Assembly: GCA_013314715.1 (NCBI GenBank)
Contig: JABUFC010000001.1
Location: forward strand, 36,511 to 100,510
Direction: 5' to 3'
DNA length: 64,000 nucleotides
From: Bacteroidales bacterium
GTDB lineage: Bacteria > Bacteroidota > Bacteroidia > Bacteroidales > GWA2-32-17
Within the stretch, counting starts at the first letter, position 1. Each line of letters starts with the position of its first letter. The notes under the pieces were generated by a model. The model was not told the origin of the DNA. It was given only the letters and a program-made list of their open reading frames with translations, and ran no database searches. Position numbers and translations under genes: made by a program. Positions 36,401 through 44,781 of this stretch are shown piece after piece.

Positions 36401-39021
36401 TGTGGTGTAACAGTTACAATATCGATACGATGGTTGCGGTCGGTATATAAAATGCCATATTCTTTATCTCCTTGAGGTGTTAATAATCCAACAAACGATG
36501 AGTATGGGCAATAATTGAATGTGGTTTGATCGATACTAAATTCACCACCTTTTTCGAAAACTTTAGTGGTAAAAACAGCTTTCATCATTCCAGAAGCCTC
36601 ATCACTTACTGTAAAATTGGGAATAAAGCTAATATTGCCGTTTTCGTCAAGTTCTTTTGAAACAATATTTTCTGTTTGAGGATAATATTTTTTTGTTGGA
36701 TCGTCGAAAACGAAATTTTTAAAAGCTTTAAAAGTAGTAGTAATTGGATATAATGTGCCATCTACTTGTACTTTCAATCCATTGGCGGGAGCACCATGTA
36801 GCCATTCAGAATGTAGATTGATATTTGTTTTTTCGTTAGGTGTTAAGATTTCTTGTGAGCTTGATAAATTTATTTTCAATCGGTTAGGCTTAATAGTTTC
36901 AATACTTAAAGTTTTAGAAAAGGTAGTAGCCCCTACTTTGACCTGTAGGGAGTAATTACCTGTTACAGCATCGTAAGGAGTTGCGGTGCGAAATGTATAA
37001 ACATTGCTTTCATTTTTATTAAAAAGCTGTTTTTTGATTAAATTATGCATAGGGTCATAAAGCTCAAAAATAATGGGTTGTTTAGCAGGAAGCAAATTTC
37101 GACCTTCTTGAAGCATAAAGGTTAAATACAAACTATCGCCCGGACGCCATACACCACGTTCACCGTAAATATAGCCTTTTAATCCATTGGTAAATGATTG
37201 TCCCGAAACATCAAAAGCCGCTGTATTGAGTGATTGTCCATTGTTTAACTTAATATAGGCTTTCATATTTTCCTTTTGTGCAACAATAAATGAGGCTTCT
37301 TCTTTTAAGTCAAAAACAATTTTACCATCAGAATCGGTTATTCCTTTTGAAATACTTTGTTTGGGGTAGTTAAATACTTCAATTTCTACTCCCGTCATAG
37401 GTTCTGCATTGCTTATATTAGCAGCAAAAACAGTGATTTGATTATTGGGCGATTTTTTGACAATTAAAGCGATGTCGCTGGCATATACATTTTTTGATAC
37501 ACAATGATGACTGCCATAATAGGCTTTATGACAAGGATTTTCTCGGTTATCCCAATATTCGTAATAATCATAATCATCGTTATAATAGTAGTCGTAGTAG
37601 TCGCTGTATGAGTCAAAATAATCAAAGCTTTGATTGATATTTGAATTTTGAGTAATATTTTCGTTGCATGGATATAGTGTCTGGTGTTGTCTAAAACCTA
37701 ACGATATTCGATAAATTGCACCCGGTTGAGTTTTTACGTATTTTGAAATGTCTAAATAAAAGCGTTTCCATTGATTTTTATCATTTGGGTTGATGTTTAA
37801 TTTTACTGTACCTTTATAAATTATTTTTCCAACGCGTTGAAGCTCATCACTTCCATTATAGTTGTTGATTTGTAAAAACTGTAAAACATTGTTATCAAAA
37901 ATTTGAACAATACGAACATCAACTTCTTTTAAGTTCATTGTTAAAAAAGGTATAATGCTTCCGTTTTGGTTTGTTGGAATAATAAAGCTTTCGTCGGCGA
38001 ATTTTACTTGGGGTTTAATGTCTTCAAATGTAATAGCAAAGTCTTTTGAATCATTAAATGGCTTTTGGTGGGTATTTAAAATACCTTGATAAACATGTAA
38101 AGTAAAATCGCCAATAAGTGTTTCACTAGGGTATACGATTATTTCATTCGATTCAATAGTAAACCGCAATATCTGATCTTTTTCTAGCGTAATAAGTCCA
38201 CCTAAATCTTGTTTGTCATCAATAGGATCGGAAAAAATAAGATGAATACTTTGTTCAGGATATTTGCGTACAATGCAATCTAACAATACAAATTGATTTA
38301 GCGATGGAATGTTGATCTCTTTTTTAATTTTTGATGATATACCTAATTTTGTTCCATTGCATTCGATACTTAAGAGAGCTGATTGTTCGGTACGAGGAAC
38401 GCTATCAATAATAATCTGATAAGTTAATTGGTCGTTTGTATTGAGTTTAAAAGGTAAATTTTTTCCACTTAGTTGAACGGTTATACACGCTTGTATGTTT
38501 TCTAATGTTTCTATATCCGATAATTCTAAATTTGCTATTATTTGTTCAAGACTATAATTTGACCGTAGTGTTTTTATCGAATATTGTTCGATTTTAAAGG
38601 TTTGAGGAATAATAAAAAATGAGAAAATAAAATCGTTTAGCTTATTTACATTGATAATTTGGTTTATTTTAAATGTTGCAATGTATTGTTTTTCATAATC
38701 AAACGGTTTATTGGGCTTGAAGGCTAAAGTATATTCATCTTTCCAATATACTTTTCCATCAATAGAAGGTGAAAAGCTTAAAATGTTTTGTAAGTCTTCA
38801 TTACTTATTGATTTGTTTATGTCAAGATTATGATTGAGTTCAATGACGATCTCGCTATTTCGCGATATATAACCTGAAGTAAAGGCATTGATGTATTCGG
38901 CATATTCTTCGTAATCAGAAAGCTCAGGCTTTGAAGGTTTAAATATTTTTACTAATGAAAAAACAAATGCTACTCCTAAAATTAGAATAGTAATGCTAAT
39001 TAAAAGCTTTTTAGTATTCAT
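33478..39021 (-). CDS. Alpha-2-macroglobulin family protein with thioester
   Basis: This 1847-residue envelope protein has an N-terminal TM or uncleaved signal anchor (about 6-27) and no lipobox. Bacterial alpha-2-macroglobulins trap foreign proteases in the periplasm. MG domains fill the N-terminal two-thirds; the MG2-like block GYIYGERGVWRPGDSLYL lies near 625. The bait region follows at about 1090-1200. The thioester motif Cys1402-Leu-Glu-Gln1405 (in YPHGCLEQT) is intact, in an alpha-toroid domain with GGFSYWPGDQ. A Tyr/Asp-rich insert at about 465-495 precedes a pair of cysteines. In Proteobacteria the partner is often pbpC; here a kinase gene is coupled downstream instead. A full promoter lies 24 bases upstream. 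Confidence 0.93.
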   Translation of the reverse strand: MNTKKLLISITILILGVAFVFSLVKIFKPSKPELSDYEEYAEYINAFTSGYISRNSEIVIELNHNLDINKSISNEDLQNILSFSPSIDGKVYWKDEYTLAFKPNKPFDYEKQYIATFKINQIINVNKLNDFIFSFFIIPQTFKIEQYSIKTLRSNYSLEQIIANLELSDIETLENIQACITVQLSGKNLPFKLNTNDQLTYQIIIDSVPRTEQSALLSIECNGTKLGISSKIKKEINIPSLNQFVLLDCIVRKYPEQSIHLIFSDPIDDKQDLGGLITLEKDQILRFTIESNEIIVYPSETLIGDFTLHVYQGILNTHQKPFNDSKDFAITFEDIKPQVKFADESFIIPTNQNGSIIPFLTMNLKEVDVRIVQIFDNNVLQFLQINNYNGSDELQRVGKIIYKGTVKLNINPNDKNQWKRFYLDISKYVKTQPGAIYRISLGFRQHQTLYPCNENITQNSNINQSFDYFDSYSDYYDYYYNDDYDYYEYWDNRENPCHKAYYGSHHCVSKNVYASDIALIVKKSPNNQITVFAANISNAEPMTGVEIEVFNYPKQSISKGITDSDGKIVFDLKEEASFIVAQKENMKAYIKLNNGQSLNTAAFDVSGQSFTNGLKGYIYGERGVWRPGDSLYLTFMLQEGRNLLPAKQPIIFELYDPMHNLIKKQLFNKNESNVYTFRTATPYDAVTGNYSLQVKVGATTFSKTLSIETIKPNRLKINLSSSQEILTPNEKTNINLHSEWLHGAPANGLKVQVDGTLYPITTTFKAFKNFVFDDPTKKYYPQTENIVSKELDENGNISFIPNFTVSDEASGMMKAVFTTKVFEKGGEFSIDQTTFNYCPYSSFVGLLTPQGDKEYGILYTDRNHRIDIVTVTPQGKILQESHRIDCRLYKLDWRWWWDQNDEYFDFNYNAQSYFKLVMSDTLHTNQGHLEWNIRINKPEWGRYLIIVKDLESNHSAGKIVYIDWPEWRSRQMTEHEQASTQLIFTSDKEKYNVNDNIVLSFPGSKNGRALISLENNKGIIHYQWVNTVAGINTYQFKATADMSPNVYAHITLIQPYQQKENDKPIRLYGIQRINVENPQSHLNPIITMPNSLKAENKYTLSVSEKQGKEMYYTLAIVDEGLLSLTHFKTPNPWEYFYAKEAYLFTQWDLYDYIIQGLAGKLMNIITIGGDEALKEALDAIEAQKAKRFKPMVIFMGPFHLKAGSKNSHTIDIPNYMGEVRAMVVARNQEAYGNTEKSVKVIKPIMVIPSLPRVLSTNDKIKMPVTIFSNDKNLNQAQVSVKVNGPISLMGSNNQQTTLKYNSDKTLYFELLAQSTTGLATIEVSAFSGNEKSSSTIQIYVRNPNPFTTITQNYLIEAGKNLSNSITPLGIKGTNFNTLEISAIPPLNIEKHMNYLIGYPHGCLEQTVSKAFPQLYLTKLADLAPSKAKEIENNIKIALQKLQKFQTYQGGFSYWPGDQNVDDWITSYTGHFLIEAQKAGYTLPSGVLNKWKDYQKQAAQKWMDKGPSSQYIQAYRLFTLSMAGQIEMGAMNRLLQNNNLSDFARYPLAAAYAYQGKASIANKLLTSFKPTYQPRMFEDIYGSDMREKALTAIAFSKLGKRTHAFVLIKELSKMLSSNQWYSTQSLAFALIACSEYFNGEKIRTSLKATIKIDNKTQNIESFKYIKSLTIEKADQKHSFEIQNQSNFPIYAQIIRKAVLPIANETSFEKGLQIKLQYEAYNGNIIDINNLYQTTDMYAIIQVTNSTTTYQNRLALTYTIPSGWEILNDRIIETATNEASYTYEYKDIRDDKIMYYFSLAPKQTKTFKIPVNATFAGKFYHPAVYCEAMYNNDIAAQLKGQWIEVKPVQ

Positions 39022-39044
39022 AGTCTTGTTTTTGAAAGTTTAGT

Positions 39045-39074
39045 CAAACATACGAAATAAATATATATTGACAA
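39045..39074 (-). promoter_or_regulatory. Promoter of the A2M-kinase operon
   Basis: The minus strand reads TTG, a 19-base spacer and TATGTTTG, a full consensus match. The box ends 24 bases before the A2M ATG. Confidence 0.75.
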
Positions 39075-39247
39075 AAAAATTACAATAGAAATAATTTAAA
39101 TATATTGTTTATTCTGTTTTAAAAGCTAACGATTAAATGATTTAAAGATGTCGAAATGGCATTGAATTGTGATTGTGATAATGACATAGTGGCATATTTA
39201 GTTTAGGGATTGAAATTTGTAAATGTTAAATTCAAAAATAAAAAAAT

Positions 39248-41857
39248 ATGAATCTAGACAAATTTACAATTAAATCGAGAGAAGTTATTGAGCATGCTAT
39301 TCAACTAGCCGAGCAACAACAAAATCAGGCAATTGAGAATGGTCATATACTGCAAGCTTTGTTCGATAAAGAAGAGAGTATTTTGCAGTATTTGTTAGGT
39401 AAAATGAATATTTCAACTGACGATTTAAAACGCGTTTTGCAGCAAATACTAAAATCTTATCCAAAGGTTCAAGGTGGTAATGTGTATTTATCGTCGTCTG
39501 CCGATAAAGCTATACGCAAGGCAAACGAATTGGCTGCTGAAATGGGCGACCAGTTCGTTGCTGTTGAACATTTACTGATTGGAATTGTTCAGGCAGGCGA
39601 TAATATAGCCCAAATGCTTAAAGATTTTGGTGTTAAGGAAGATCTGCTCAAGAAAAGCATTCAAGAATTAAGAAAAGGAGCAAAGGTAAATAGTCAATCG
39701 GCCGAATCTTCGTACAATGCTCTCAACCGTTTTGCTATTAATCTGAACGAACAAGCTCGAAATGGAAAACTCGATCCTGTTATTGGTCGCGATGACGAAA
39801 TTAGAAGGGTATTACAAATTCTTTCACGCAGAACTAAAAATAATCCTGTATTGATTGGTGAACCTGGAGTTGGTAAAACAGCAATTGTCGAAGGATTAGC
39901 TCATCGAATAGTAAAAGGCGATGTTCCCGAAAATCTTAAATCGAAGCAAGTCTTTTCGCTTGATATGGGAGCATTGATTGCCGGAGCTATGTATAAGGGC
40001 GAATTCGAAGAACGTTTGAAGTCTGTAGTTAAAGAAGTTATCGCCTCCGATGGTGAAATTATTTTGTTCATCGACGAAATACATACATTGGTGGGTGCTG
40101 GTAAGAGCGAGGGCGCTATGGATGCTGCCAATATTCTGAAACCGGCACTAGCTCGAGGCGAATTAAGAGCAATTGGTGCTACTACACTCAACGAATATCA
40201 AAAATATTTCGAAAAAGATAAAGCCTTAGAGCGTCGTTTTCAAATTGTAATGGTAGATGAGCCTAGCACTACCGATGCTATTTCTATTCTACGTGGTTTA
40301 AAAGAACGATATGAGTCGCATCATCGTGTGCGTATTAAAGACGAAGCTATCGTTGCATCGGTTGAGTTATCATCGCGTTATATCACCGATAGACATCTAC
40401 CCGACAAAGCTATTGACTTGATTGACGAAGCTGCTTCGAAATTGCGTTTGGAAATGAATTCTGTGCCCGAAGAAATCGACGAACTCGAACGCCGTATTAA
40501 GCAACTCGAAATTGAACGTCAGGGTATTAAACGCGAGAACGATAAATTGAAATTATCGGTTATTGAAAAAGAATTAAGTGAACTTAATCAACAAAGAGCC
40601 GAATTACGATCCAAATGGGAAAACGAACGAAAAATAGTAAATGCTATACAAAAACAAAAAGAATTACTCGAGCAATATAAATATGAAGCGGAAGTTGCTG
40701 AACGCGAAGGTTTATACGATAAAGTAGCAGAACTCCGATATGGAAAAATGCGGGAGGCTCAGCAAAAAATTGAACAATTAAAAGAAGAACTCAAAAATGT
40801 TCAAGGCGAAAAGCCACTAATTAAAGAAGAAGTGGATGCCGAAGATATTGCCGAAGTGGTATCAAAATGGACGGGTGTGCCTGTTTCTCGTATGTTACAA
40901 AGCGAACGCGAAAAACTTTTACATCTCGAAGAAGAACTTCATAAACGTGTAGTAGGACAAGATGAGGCCATTAAGGCTGTTGCTGATGCCGTTAGACGAA
41001 GTAGGGCAGGTTTACAAGATGCTAAAAAACCTATCGGTTCCTTTATTTTCCTAGGTACAACAGGAGTCGGTAAAACCGAATTAGCTAAAGCTTTAGCAGA
41101 ATTTTTGTTCGACGATGAAAATTTGATGACACGCATTGATATGAGTGAATATCAGGAACGTCATTCTGTATCGCGATTAATTGGTGCACCTCCGGGTTAT
41201 GTTGGTTACGACGAAGGTGGTCAGTTAACCGAAGCTGTGCGTCGAAAACCATATTCCGTTGTTTTACTCGACGAAATCGAAAAAGCACATCCCGATGTAT
41301 TTAACATATTGCTTCAAGTGTTAGACGATGGACGTTTAACCGATAATAAAGGTAGGGTGGTGAATTTCAAAAATACCATCATTATTATGACTTCTAATAT
41401 TGGTTCACACATTATTTACGATGAGTTTGAAAATATAAAATTGCATAATAAAGACGAAGTACTCGAACGTACCAAAGAAAAAGTCTTACAGTTGTTGCGT
41501 CAAACTGTACGTCCTGAGTTTTTGAACCGTGTTGATGAAATTATAATGTTTGCTCCATTGATGAGCGATGACGTAAAAGAAATAGTGAAATTACAATTGA
41601 ATCAATTAAAACAAATGCTTTTAAAGAATGGTATTAAAATGGATTATTCGCCGGCACTGGTCGATTGGATTGCCGATAGAGGTTTTGAAATTCAGTTGGG
41701 AGCTCGTCCTATTAAGCGGTTAATTCAACGCGAAATTGTGAACGAATTGTCTAAAGCTATTTTGCAAGGTGAAGTTCGTCCCGATAATGGTATTTATATC
41801 GATGTTAAGAATAATCAATTGCAATTTGAAAGTATTGTAGAAGCAGAGGAAATATAA
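39248..41857 (+). CDS. clpB: ATP-dependent disaggregase ClpB
   Basis: This 869-residue AAA+ chaperone dissolves protein aggregates with DnaK. The Clp N-domain repeats occupy residues 1-145. NBD1 has Walker A GEPGVGKT (about 203-210) and Walker B LFIDEIH. The coiled-coil M domain (about 400-530) is present, which separates ClpB from ClpA and ClpC. NBD2 has Walker A GTTGVGKT (about 604-611), Walker [12 protein letters not shown], and the arginine-finger region FLNRVDEI. No IGL/F ClpP-binding loop was seen. A weak -7-like GAAATTTG lies at 39212-39219; no HrcA (CIRCE) element was found. Confidence 0.97.
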   Translation: MNLDKFTIKSREVIEHAIQLAEQQQNQAIENGHILQALFDKEESILQYLLGKMNISTDDLKRVLQQILKSYPKVQGGNVYLSSSADKAIRKANELAAEMGDQFVAVEHLLIGIVQAGDNIAQMLKDFGVKEDLLKKSIQELRKGAKVNSQSAESSYNALNRFAINLNEQARNGKLDPVIGRDDEIRRVLQILSRRTKNNPVLIGEPGVGKTAIVEGLAHRIVKGDVPENLKSKQVFSLDMGALIAGAMYKGEFEERLKSVVKEVIASDGEIILFIDEIHTLVGAGKSEGAMDAANILKPALARGELRAIGATTLNEYQKYFEKDKALERRFQIVMVDEPSTTDAISILRGLKERYESHHRVRIKDEAIVASVELSSRYITDRHLPDKAIDLIDEAASKLRLEMNSVPEEIDELERRIKQLEIERQGIKRENDKLKLSVIEKELSELNQQRAELRSKWENERKIVNAIQKQKELLEQYKYEAEVAEREGLYDKVAELRYGKMREAQQKIEQLKEELKNVQGEKPLIKEEVDAEDIAEVVSKWTGVPVSRMLQSEREKLLHLEEELHKRVVGQDEAIKAVADAVRRSRAGLQDAKKPIGSFIFLGTTGVGKTELAKALAEFLFDDENLMTRIDMSEYQERHSVSRLIGAPPGYVGYDEGGQLTEAVRRKPYSVVLLDEIEKAHPDVFNILLQVLDDGRLTDNKGRVVNFKNTIIIMTSNIGSHIIYDEFENIKLHNKDEVLERTKEKVLQLLRQTVRPEFLNRVDEIIMFAPLMSDDVKEIVKLQLNQLKQMLLKNGIKMDYSPALVDWIADRGFEIQLGARPIKRLIQREIVNELSKAILQGEVRPDNGIYIDVKNNQLQFESIVEAEEI

Positions 41858-41875
41858 TATAAATCATATAATAAA

Positions 41876-41912
41876 AGAGGCTGACTTAAATTTGAGTCAG
41901 CCTCTTTTTTTT
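41876..41912. terminator. Strong terminator after clpB, bidirectional
   Basis: An 11-bp stem (AGAGGCTGACT with AGTCAGCCTCT) with an 8-base loop is followed by seven T on the plus strand and by TTTTATTA on the minus strand. It ends clpB and may also catch transcripts of the convergent accessory operon. The next 200 bases (to about 42113) show no gene or structure. Confidence 0.88.
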
Positions 41913-42113
41913 GTTAATAATTTTGATTATTGGTGTTAACCACCTTATGGACAATTTAAAGCATTCGGAATTTTGTTACTTTGAAATGCACTAGCACATT
42001 GTTAATATAGAAAATTCATAAAAACGTTTTTAAGTTAAACAATGGATGAATTATGATCTTAAAATATTCTTCTTCTGTGCCAATTAATATCGTTGTCTTT
42101 TTTTAAAAAGTTA

Positions 42114-42245
42114 CAGGTAACGGTTGAGGCTATATGCAGTAAGGTATTTTGGGCTACTTTGCTGTCCACCAACACCGAAGTTCGAGCGGAGCAGAATGCT
42201 TGAATTTCAAGTGAAACCCTTATTGCATATAGCCTTTGTTAGCAT
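42114..42245 (-). repeat. attC-like imperfect palindrome
   Basis: This element of about 130 bases is bounded by TAAC (42118) and GTTA (42238), the complementary simple-site cores of integron attC sites. The inner arms, 42128-42145 and 42216-42234, pair over 16 of their first 17 positions (GGCTATATGCA-R-TAAGG). The 70-base centre holds smaller hairpins, for example around CTTGAATTTCAAG (42199-42211). Read on the minus strand it begins GCTAACAAAGGC, like the R''/L'' end of VCR-type attC sites, and sits immediately 3' of the accessory operon, as in a gene cassette. No integrase gene is present. It could instead be a non-integron Bacteroidota palindromic repeat. Confidence 0.6.
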
Positions 42246-42249
42246 TTGT

Positions 42250-42732
42250 TTATTTTTTTTTATAAATCCATACTCTGTTTTTTACAAGTCCGAATAGTAT
42301 AGGGGTTAAAAACAGCAATACAATCGCAGCTAAACCTCTGTTCTGTTTGCGTTGTGCGCGAGTCTTACCACCCGGACTAATAAAATTTATCAAATAAATA
42401 GCAAAAATAACTCCTAAAGGAATTTTTGTAATAAAAGCCAGCAATGTTTTAAAAATATTCCGATTGTCCTGGAAAGTTGTTATTAATATCCATATCAATA
42501 AACCGCATTCAATAACGATAAGGATATTTCTTACAATATCATTTTGAACTTTATCTCCAATCAGAATAAAAAGTCCTACGGGTGCAAGCACCAGCATAAA
42601 TACTTTTGTAAGGTCTGCAAAATCTCTGTAAACTGTTATAGTTTTTGTAAAACCGAGGATTATTCCGAGAAGCAAAATAGCTATACCAATGTAAATGTAA
42701 TATTCAGACGGTATGTTTTTGAAGAGCTCCAT
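42250..42732 (-). CDS. Multi-TM protein of unknown function (accessory operon, third gene)
   Basis: I do not recognise this 160-residue protein. It is mostly hydrophobic, with about five predicted TM helices: about residues 13-28, 42-58, 68-86, 93-115 and 130-150. The loop after the fourth helix, SPGGKTRAQRKQNRG (about 118-132), is strongly basic and probably cytoplasmic. The C-terminus ends VWIYKKK. It lies 3 bases after the second gene of the operon and 5 bases before the attC-like palindrome. A pore or membrane-effector role is possible but not shown. Confidence 0.7.
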   Translation of the reverse strand: MELFKNIPSEYYIYIGIAILLLGIILGFTKTITVYRDFADLTKVFMLVLAPVGLFILIGDKVQNDIVRNILIVIECGLLIWILITTFQDNRNIFKTLLAFITKIPLGVIFAIYLINFISPGGKTRAQRKQNRGLAAIVLLFLTPILFGLVKNRVWIYKKK

Positions 42733-42735
42733 TAC

Positions 42736-43416
42736 CTATTTTTTATATTTTTTTATTATTGAAATTGCTAATTCTGTACATTCTGCAATAGCTTTCTTGA
42801 ATTTTCTTTTTCCCATTTTCTCCTCATTAAAATCAATTATTATTGCTGTATCATCTTTAGAATTGGGTAATATTTCATAGTTACTATCATATTTTTTACT
42901 TATAAAGTTGGATAATGCATCAAAAACATCTGATTGAATTTTTTTGATTTCATCAGATGTTGCCTGTTCCGAGCTATAATTTAAACCATAAACTAATGTG
43001 CCTTTTTGAACATAAATTACAAGAACACCTTCCTCTAAAGGCTGTATGGGGACAAACTTTGCTCTTAATTTAGACTTAGGGTCTTCATTTGTAATAAACA
43101 AATATTCTAATCCTTGTCCTTTTTCTGGGTCATAATTTTCACGATTATAACGAGGTCCCATTAAAAAGTCAACATTCTTTTTTTGAATAGCTGCCAATAC
43201 CTCTTTGGCTATTTGAGTATAGGTTTCTGCATTCTTTTTTATAGTTGTCGCAACAAGCAATACTAAAACAGGAATAGCCACTTGCGTAAAATTGATTATA
43301 GAACTCAATAATTCGTTTGTGTCGAAATTATTATTTATTAAAAGGCCAATAATTGCCAGAACACTCATAATACCTAGTGCAAGAGACAGCATTTCGTTTA
43401 TTCTTTCTTTATCCAT
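42736..43416 (-). CDS. Two-TM protein with cytoplasmic domain (accessory operon, second gene)
   Basis: I do not recognise this 226-residue protein. Two N-terminal TM helices (about 8-27 and 42-60) are separated by a short loop. A helical, charged stalk (about 62-80) leads to a soluble domain of about 145 residues with alternating strands and helices (LEYLFITNED, GVLVIYVQKGTLVYGLNYS, TAIIIDFNEEKMGKRKFKKA). The tail is basic. It starts 11 bases after the nuclease-like gene and ends 3 bases before the next, so the three genes are one operon. The arrangement resembles membrane-tethered sensor or effector proteins of defence systems; this is inference only. Confidence 0.7.
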   Translation of the reverse strand: MDKERINEMLSLALGIMSVLAIIGLLINNNFDTNELLSSIINFTQVAIPVLVLLVATTIKKNAETYTQIAKEVLAAIQKKNVDFLMGPRYNRENYDPEKGQGLEYLFITNEDPKSKLRAKFVPIQPLEEGVLVIYVQKGTLVYGLNYSSEQATSDEIKKIQSDVFDALSNFISKKYDSNYEILPNSKDDTAIIIDFNEEKMGKRKFKKAIAECTELAISIIKKYKK

Positions 43417-43427
43417 AAAATATATTT

Positions 43428-44453
43428 TTAAATGTTAAACGCCTTTATTATTTTACCATCATAATTATAACCAATAGTTTTATTTTCAAAATATTCTGTC
43501 ATTTTTTGTTTTTCAGCACTGTTTGGAAGAGTTCTAACAAAATTATATATTTTCTCCCAGGTCAGACGGGAAAATTTTCTTTCGGGTGCTTCAACAATGT
43601 GTTTGTCAAACTCTGCTTCAATTTCTGGTTCCCGGGATTGCATTAACAAGATATAAAATTCAAAGTCAGTATTAAGTTGTTTAGCCATCCAACTACCTAG
43701 TAACCAATATCGCATAAGTTCGTATCGTTCTTCTTTAATGGCAATAGTTTCGTAGTCTGATTTAAATATTTGTTGAAACAGTTTTTTGCCTCCTGTTTCG
43801 TATTTTTTTCTATTATGCAAATCACTTGGCTTAGTTTCATTCTTTGCTGTCAGTTTTGCTTCTAAAAAATATAAAACTTTGTCCGTTTTTATAATAATGT
43901 CTGGCTCTGAACCTCTGGTAATGGTTTCACCAAATTCAATACGTGCTTTATTCAATAATGACCAGTTCGATTTTTCTTTTGGTGAGTAAGACCATAAAAT
44001 TAATTCTGTTTCTTTTATTCTTTTTTGTGATAAGTCAGTTAGAAATTTTACCAGAAAGTCTTGTCTGTCAAGAAATCTCATAACATTCCAAGTTAGTGCA
44101 TCCTCGCTGTTGTCTCGTGCAATTCGACTTTCTCTTTTGACTTTTAAAATTTCTTCATATAGTATCTTGTCAGAATTGTCAAACCATAACAAATTTTCCT
44201 GCTCTGTTTCATACTCAAAAGTTGTTGGCGAAATATAGATTTTATGGATAGGACATTGATATTTTTGTTCTCTTTTAAAAACTTGTCTTTGTCGCTCAAC
44301 TTTTATTGAACAATCTTTCACAGGACATTCAACCGAATTTTCTTCGATTTTTATTTCTGGCTTTAATTCTTTCAGTCCGAACATAATTGTCTGTTGATCT
44401 TTATAAATAAATGCTAACTCGTTTATAACCTTACCAAAAGTAATTATATACAT
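43428..44453 (-). CDS. Zinc-ribbon PD-(D/E)XK nuclease-like protein (accessory operon, first gene)
   Basis: This 341-residue soluble protein has a CCCH zinc-ribbon-like module at residues 43-70 (Cys43-x4-Cys48, Cys67-x2-His70), followed by ISPTTFEYE. A helical block with DNSEDALTWNVMRFLDR lies near 113-130. The core has the PD-(D/E)XK pattern: Glu183-Pro-Asp185 before a strand, then Glu198-Ala-Lys200 at the end of the next strand (YFLEAKLTA). This is the metal-binding site of restriction-like nucleases. The C-terminal third is helical. The start is uncertain: a -7 box at 44435-44442 lies inside the first codons, so the ATG at 44384 (codon 24) may be the true start. Substrate and role are unknown. 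Confidence 0.72.
   Translation of the reverse strand: MYIITFGKVINELAFIYKDQQTIMFGLKELKPEIKIEENSVECPVKDCSIKVERQRQVFKREQKYQCPIHKIYISPTTFEYETEQENLLWFDNSDKILYEEILKVKRESRIARDNSEDALTWNVMRFLDRQDFLVKFLTDLSQKRIKETELILWSYSPKEKSNWSLLNKARIEFGETITRGSEPDIIIKTDKVLYFLEAKLTAKNETKPSDLHNRKKYETGGKKLFQQIFKSDYETIAIKEERYELMRYWLLGSWMAKQLNTDFEFYILLMQSREPEIEAEFDKHIVEAPERKFSRLTWEKIYNFVRTLPNSAEKQKMTEYFENKTIGYNYDGKIIKAFNI
44435..44442 (-). promoter_or_regulatory. Possible -7 box of the accessory operon
   Basis: The minus strand reads TACTTTTG, an exact TAnnTTTG, lying 4-6 codons inside the longest reading of the first gene. If real, translation starts at the ATG at 44384 with a leader of about 45 bases. No -33 TTG is seen. 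Confidence 0.35.
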
Positions 44454-44587
44454 CTATTTTGGGTGTATAACCGTACTTTTTTAGGTGTTTTTATGCAAAA
44501 ATAATTATTATTTTCAAATCATCAAAAGGAGATTTAATTTTTTGTAAACTTTTTTGAGACACATGAGTATATATTTTCTTAGTCTTT

Positions 44588-44610
44588 GAACTTTTATGGA
44601 CTAAAAGTTC
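44588..44610. repeat. Small perfect inverted repeat
   Basis: GAACTTTT and AAAAGTTC form an 8-bp perfect stem around a 7-base loop. It lies in the stretch without genes from 44454 to 44781, between the divergent accessory operon and aspS. No T-run follows on either strand, so it is not a clear terminator; an operator is possible. The rest of that stretch, apart from the aspS promoter, shows nothing recognisable. Confidence 0.4.
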
Positions 44611-44739
44611 TTGGATATTGGTAACTCAGTCCCTGATTTAAGCAAGTGTATTTAATAGCTATATCGAAACCAAAAAAAAGTTTAGGGCTTTCCAAACAAC
44701 TCATATAGAATGAATTGGCTTAAAAAAATCGAATACTTT

Positions 44740-44769
44740 TTGAAACTAAAAATGGTATTATTACCTTCG
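44740..44769 (+). promoter_or_regulatory. Promoter of aspS
   Basis: TTG, a 19-base spacer and TACCTTCG (one mismatch in the last four bases of TAnnTTTG) lie 12 bases before the ATG at 44782. This places the start at [11 protein letters not shown] rather than 24 codons upstream. Confidence 0.6.
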
Positions 44770-44781
44770 CAGCAAAAAAAT

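Noticed and set aside
37550..37630. Tandem TAATCAT/TAGTCG-like DNA repeats, considered as a CRISPR or microsatellite
   Set aside because: This is codon-level repetition from the Tyr/Asp-rich stretch of the A2M protein, in frame, with no regular spacers.
42118..42245. The palindrome as a transcription terminator or IS end
   Set aside because: It is far too long and lacks a T-run; no transposase gene, target-site duplication or second copy is visible.
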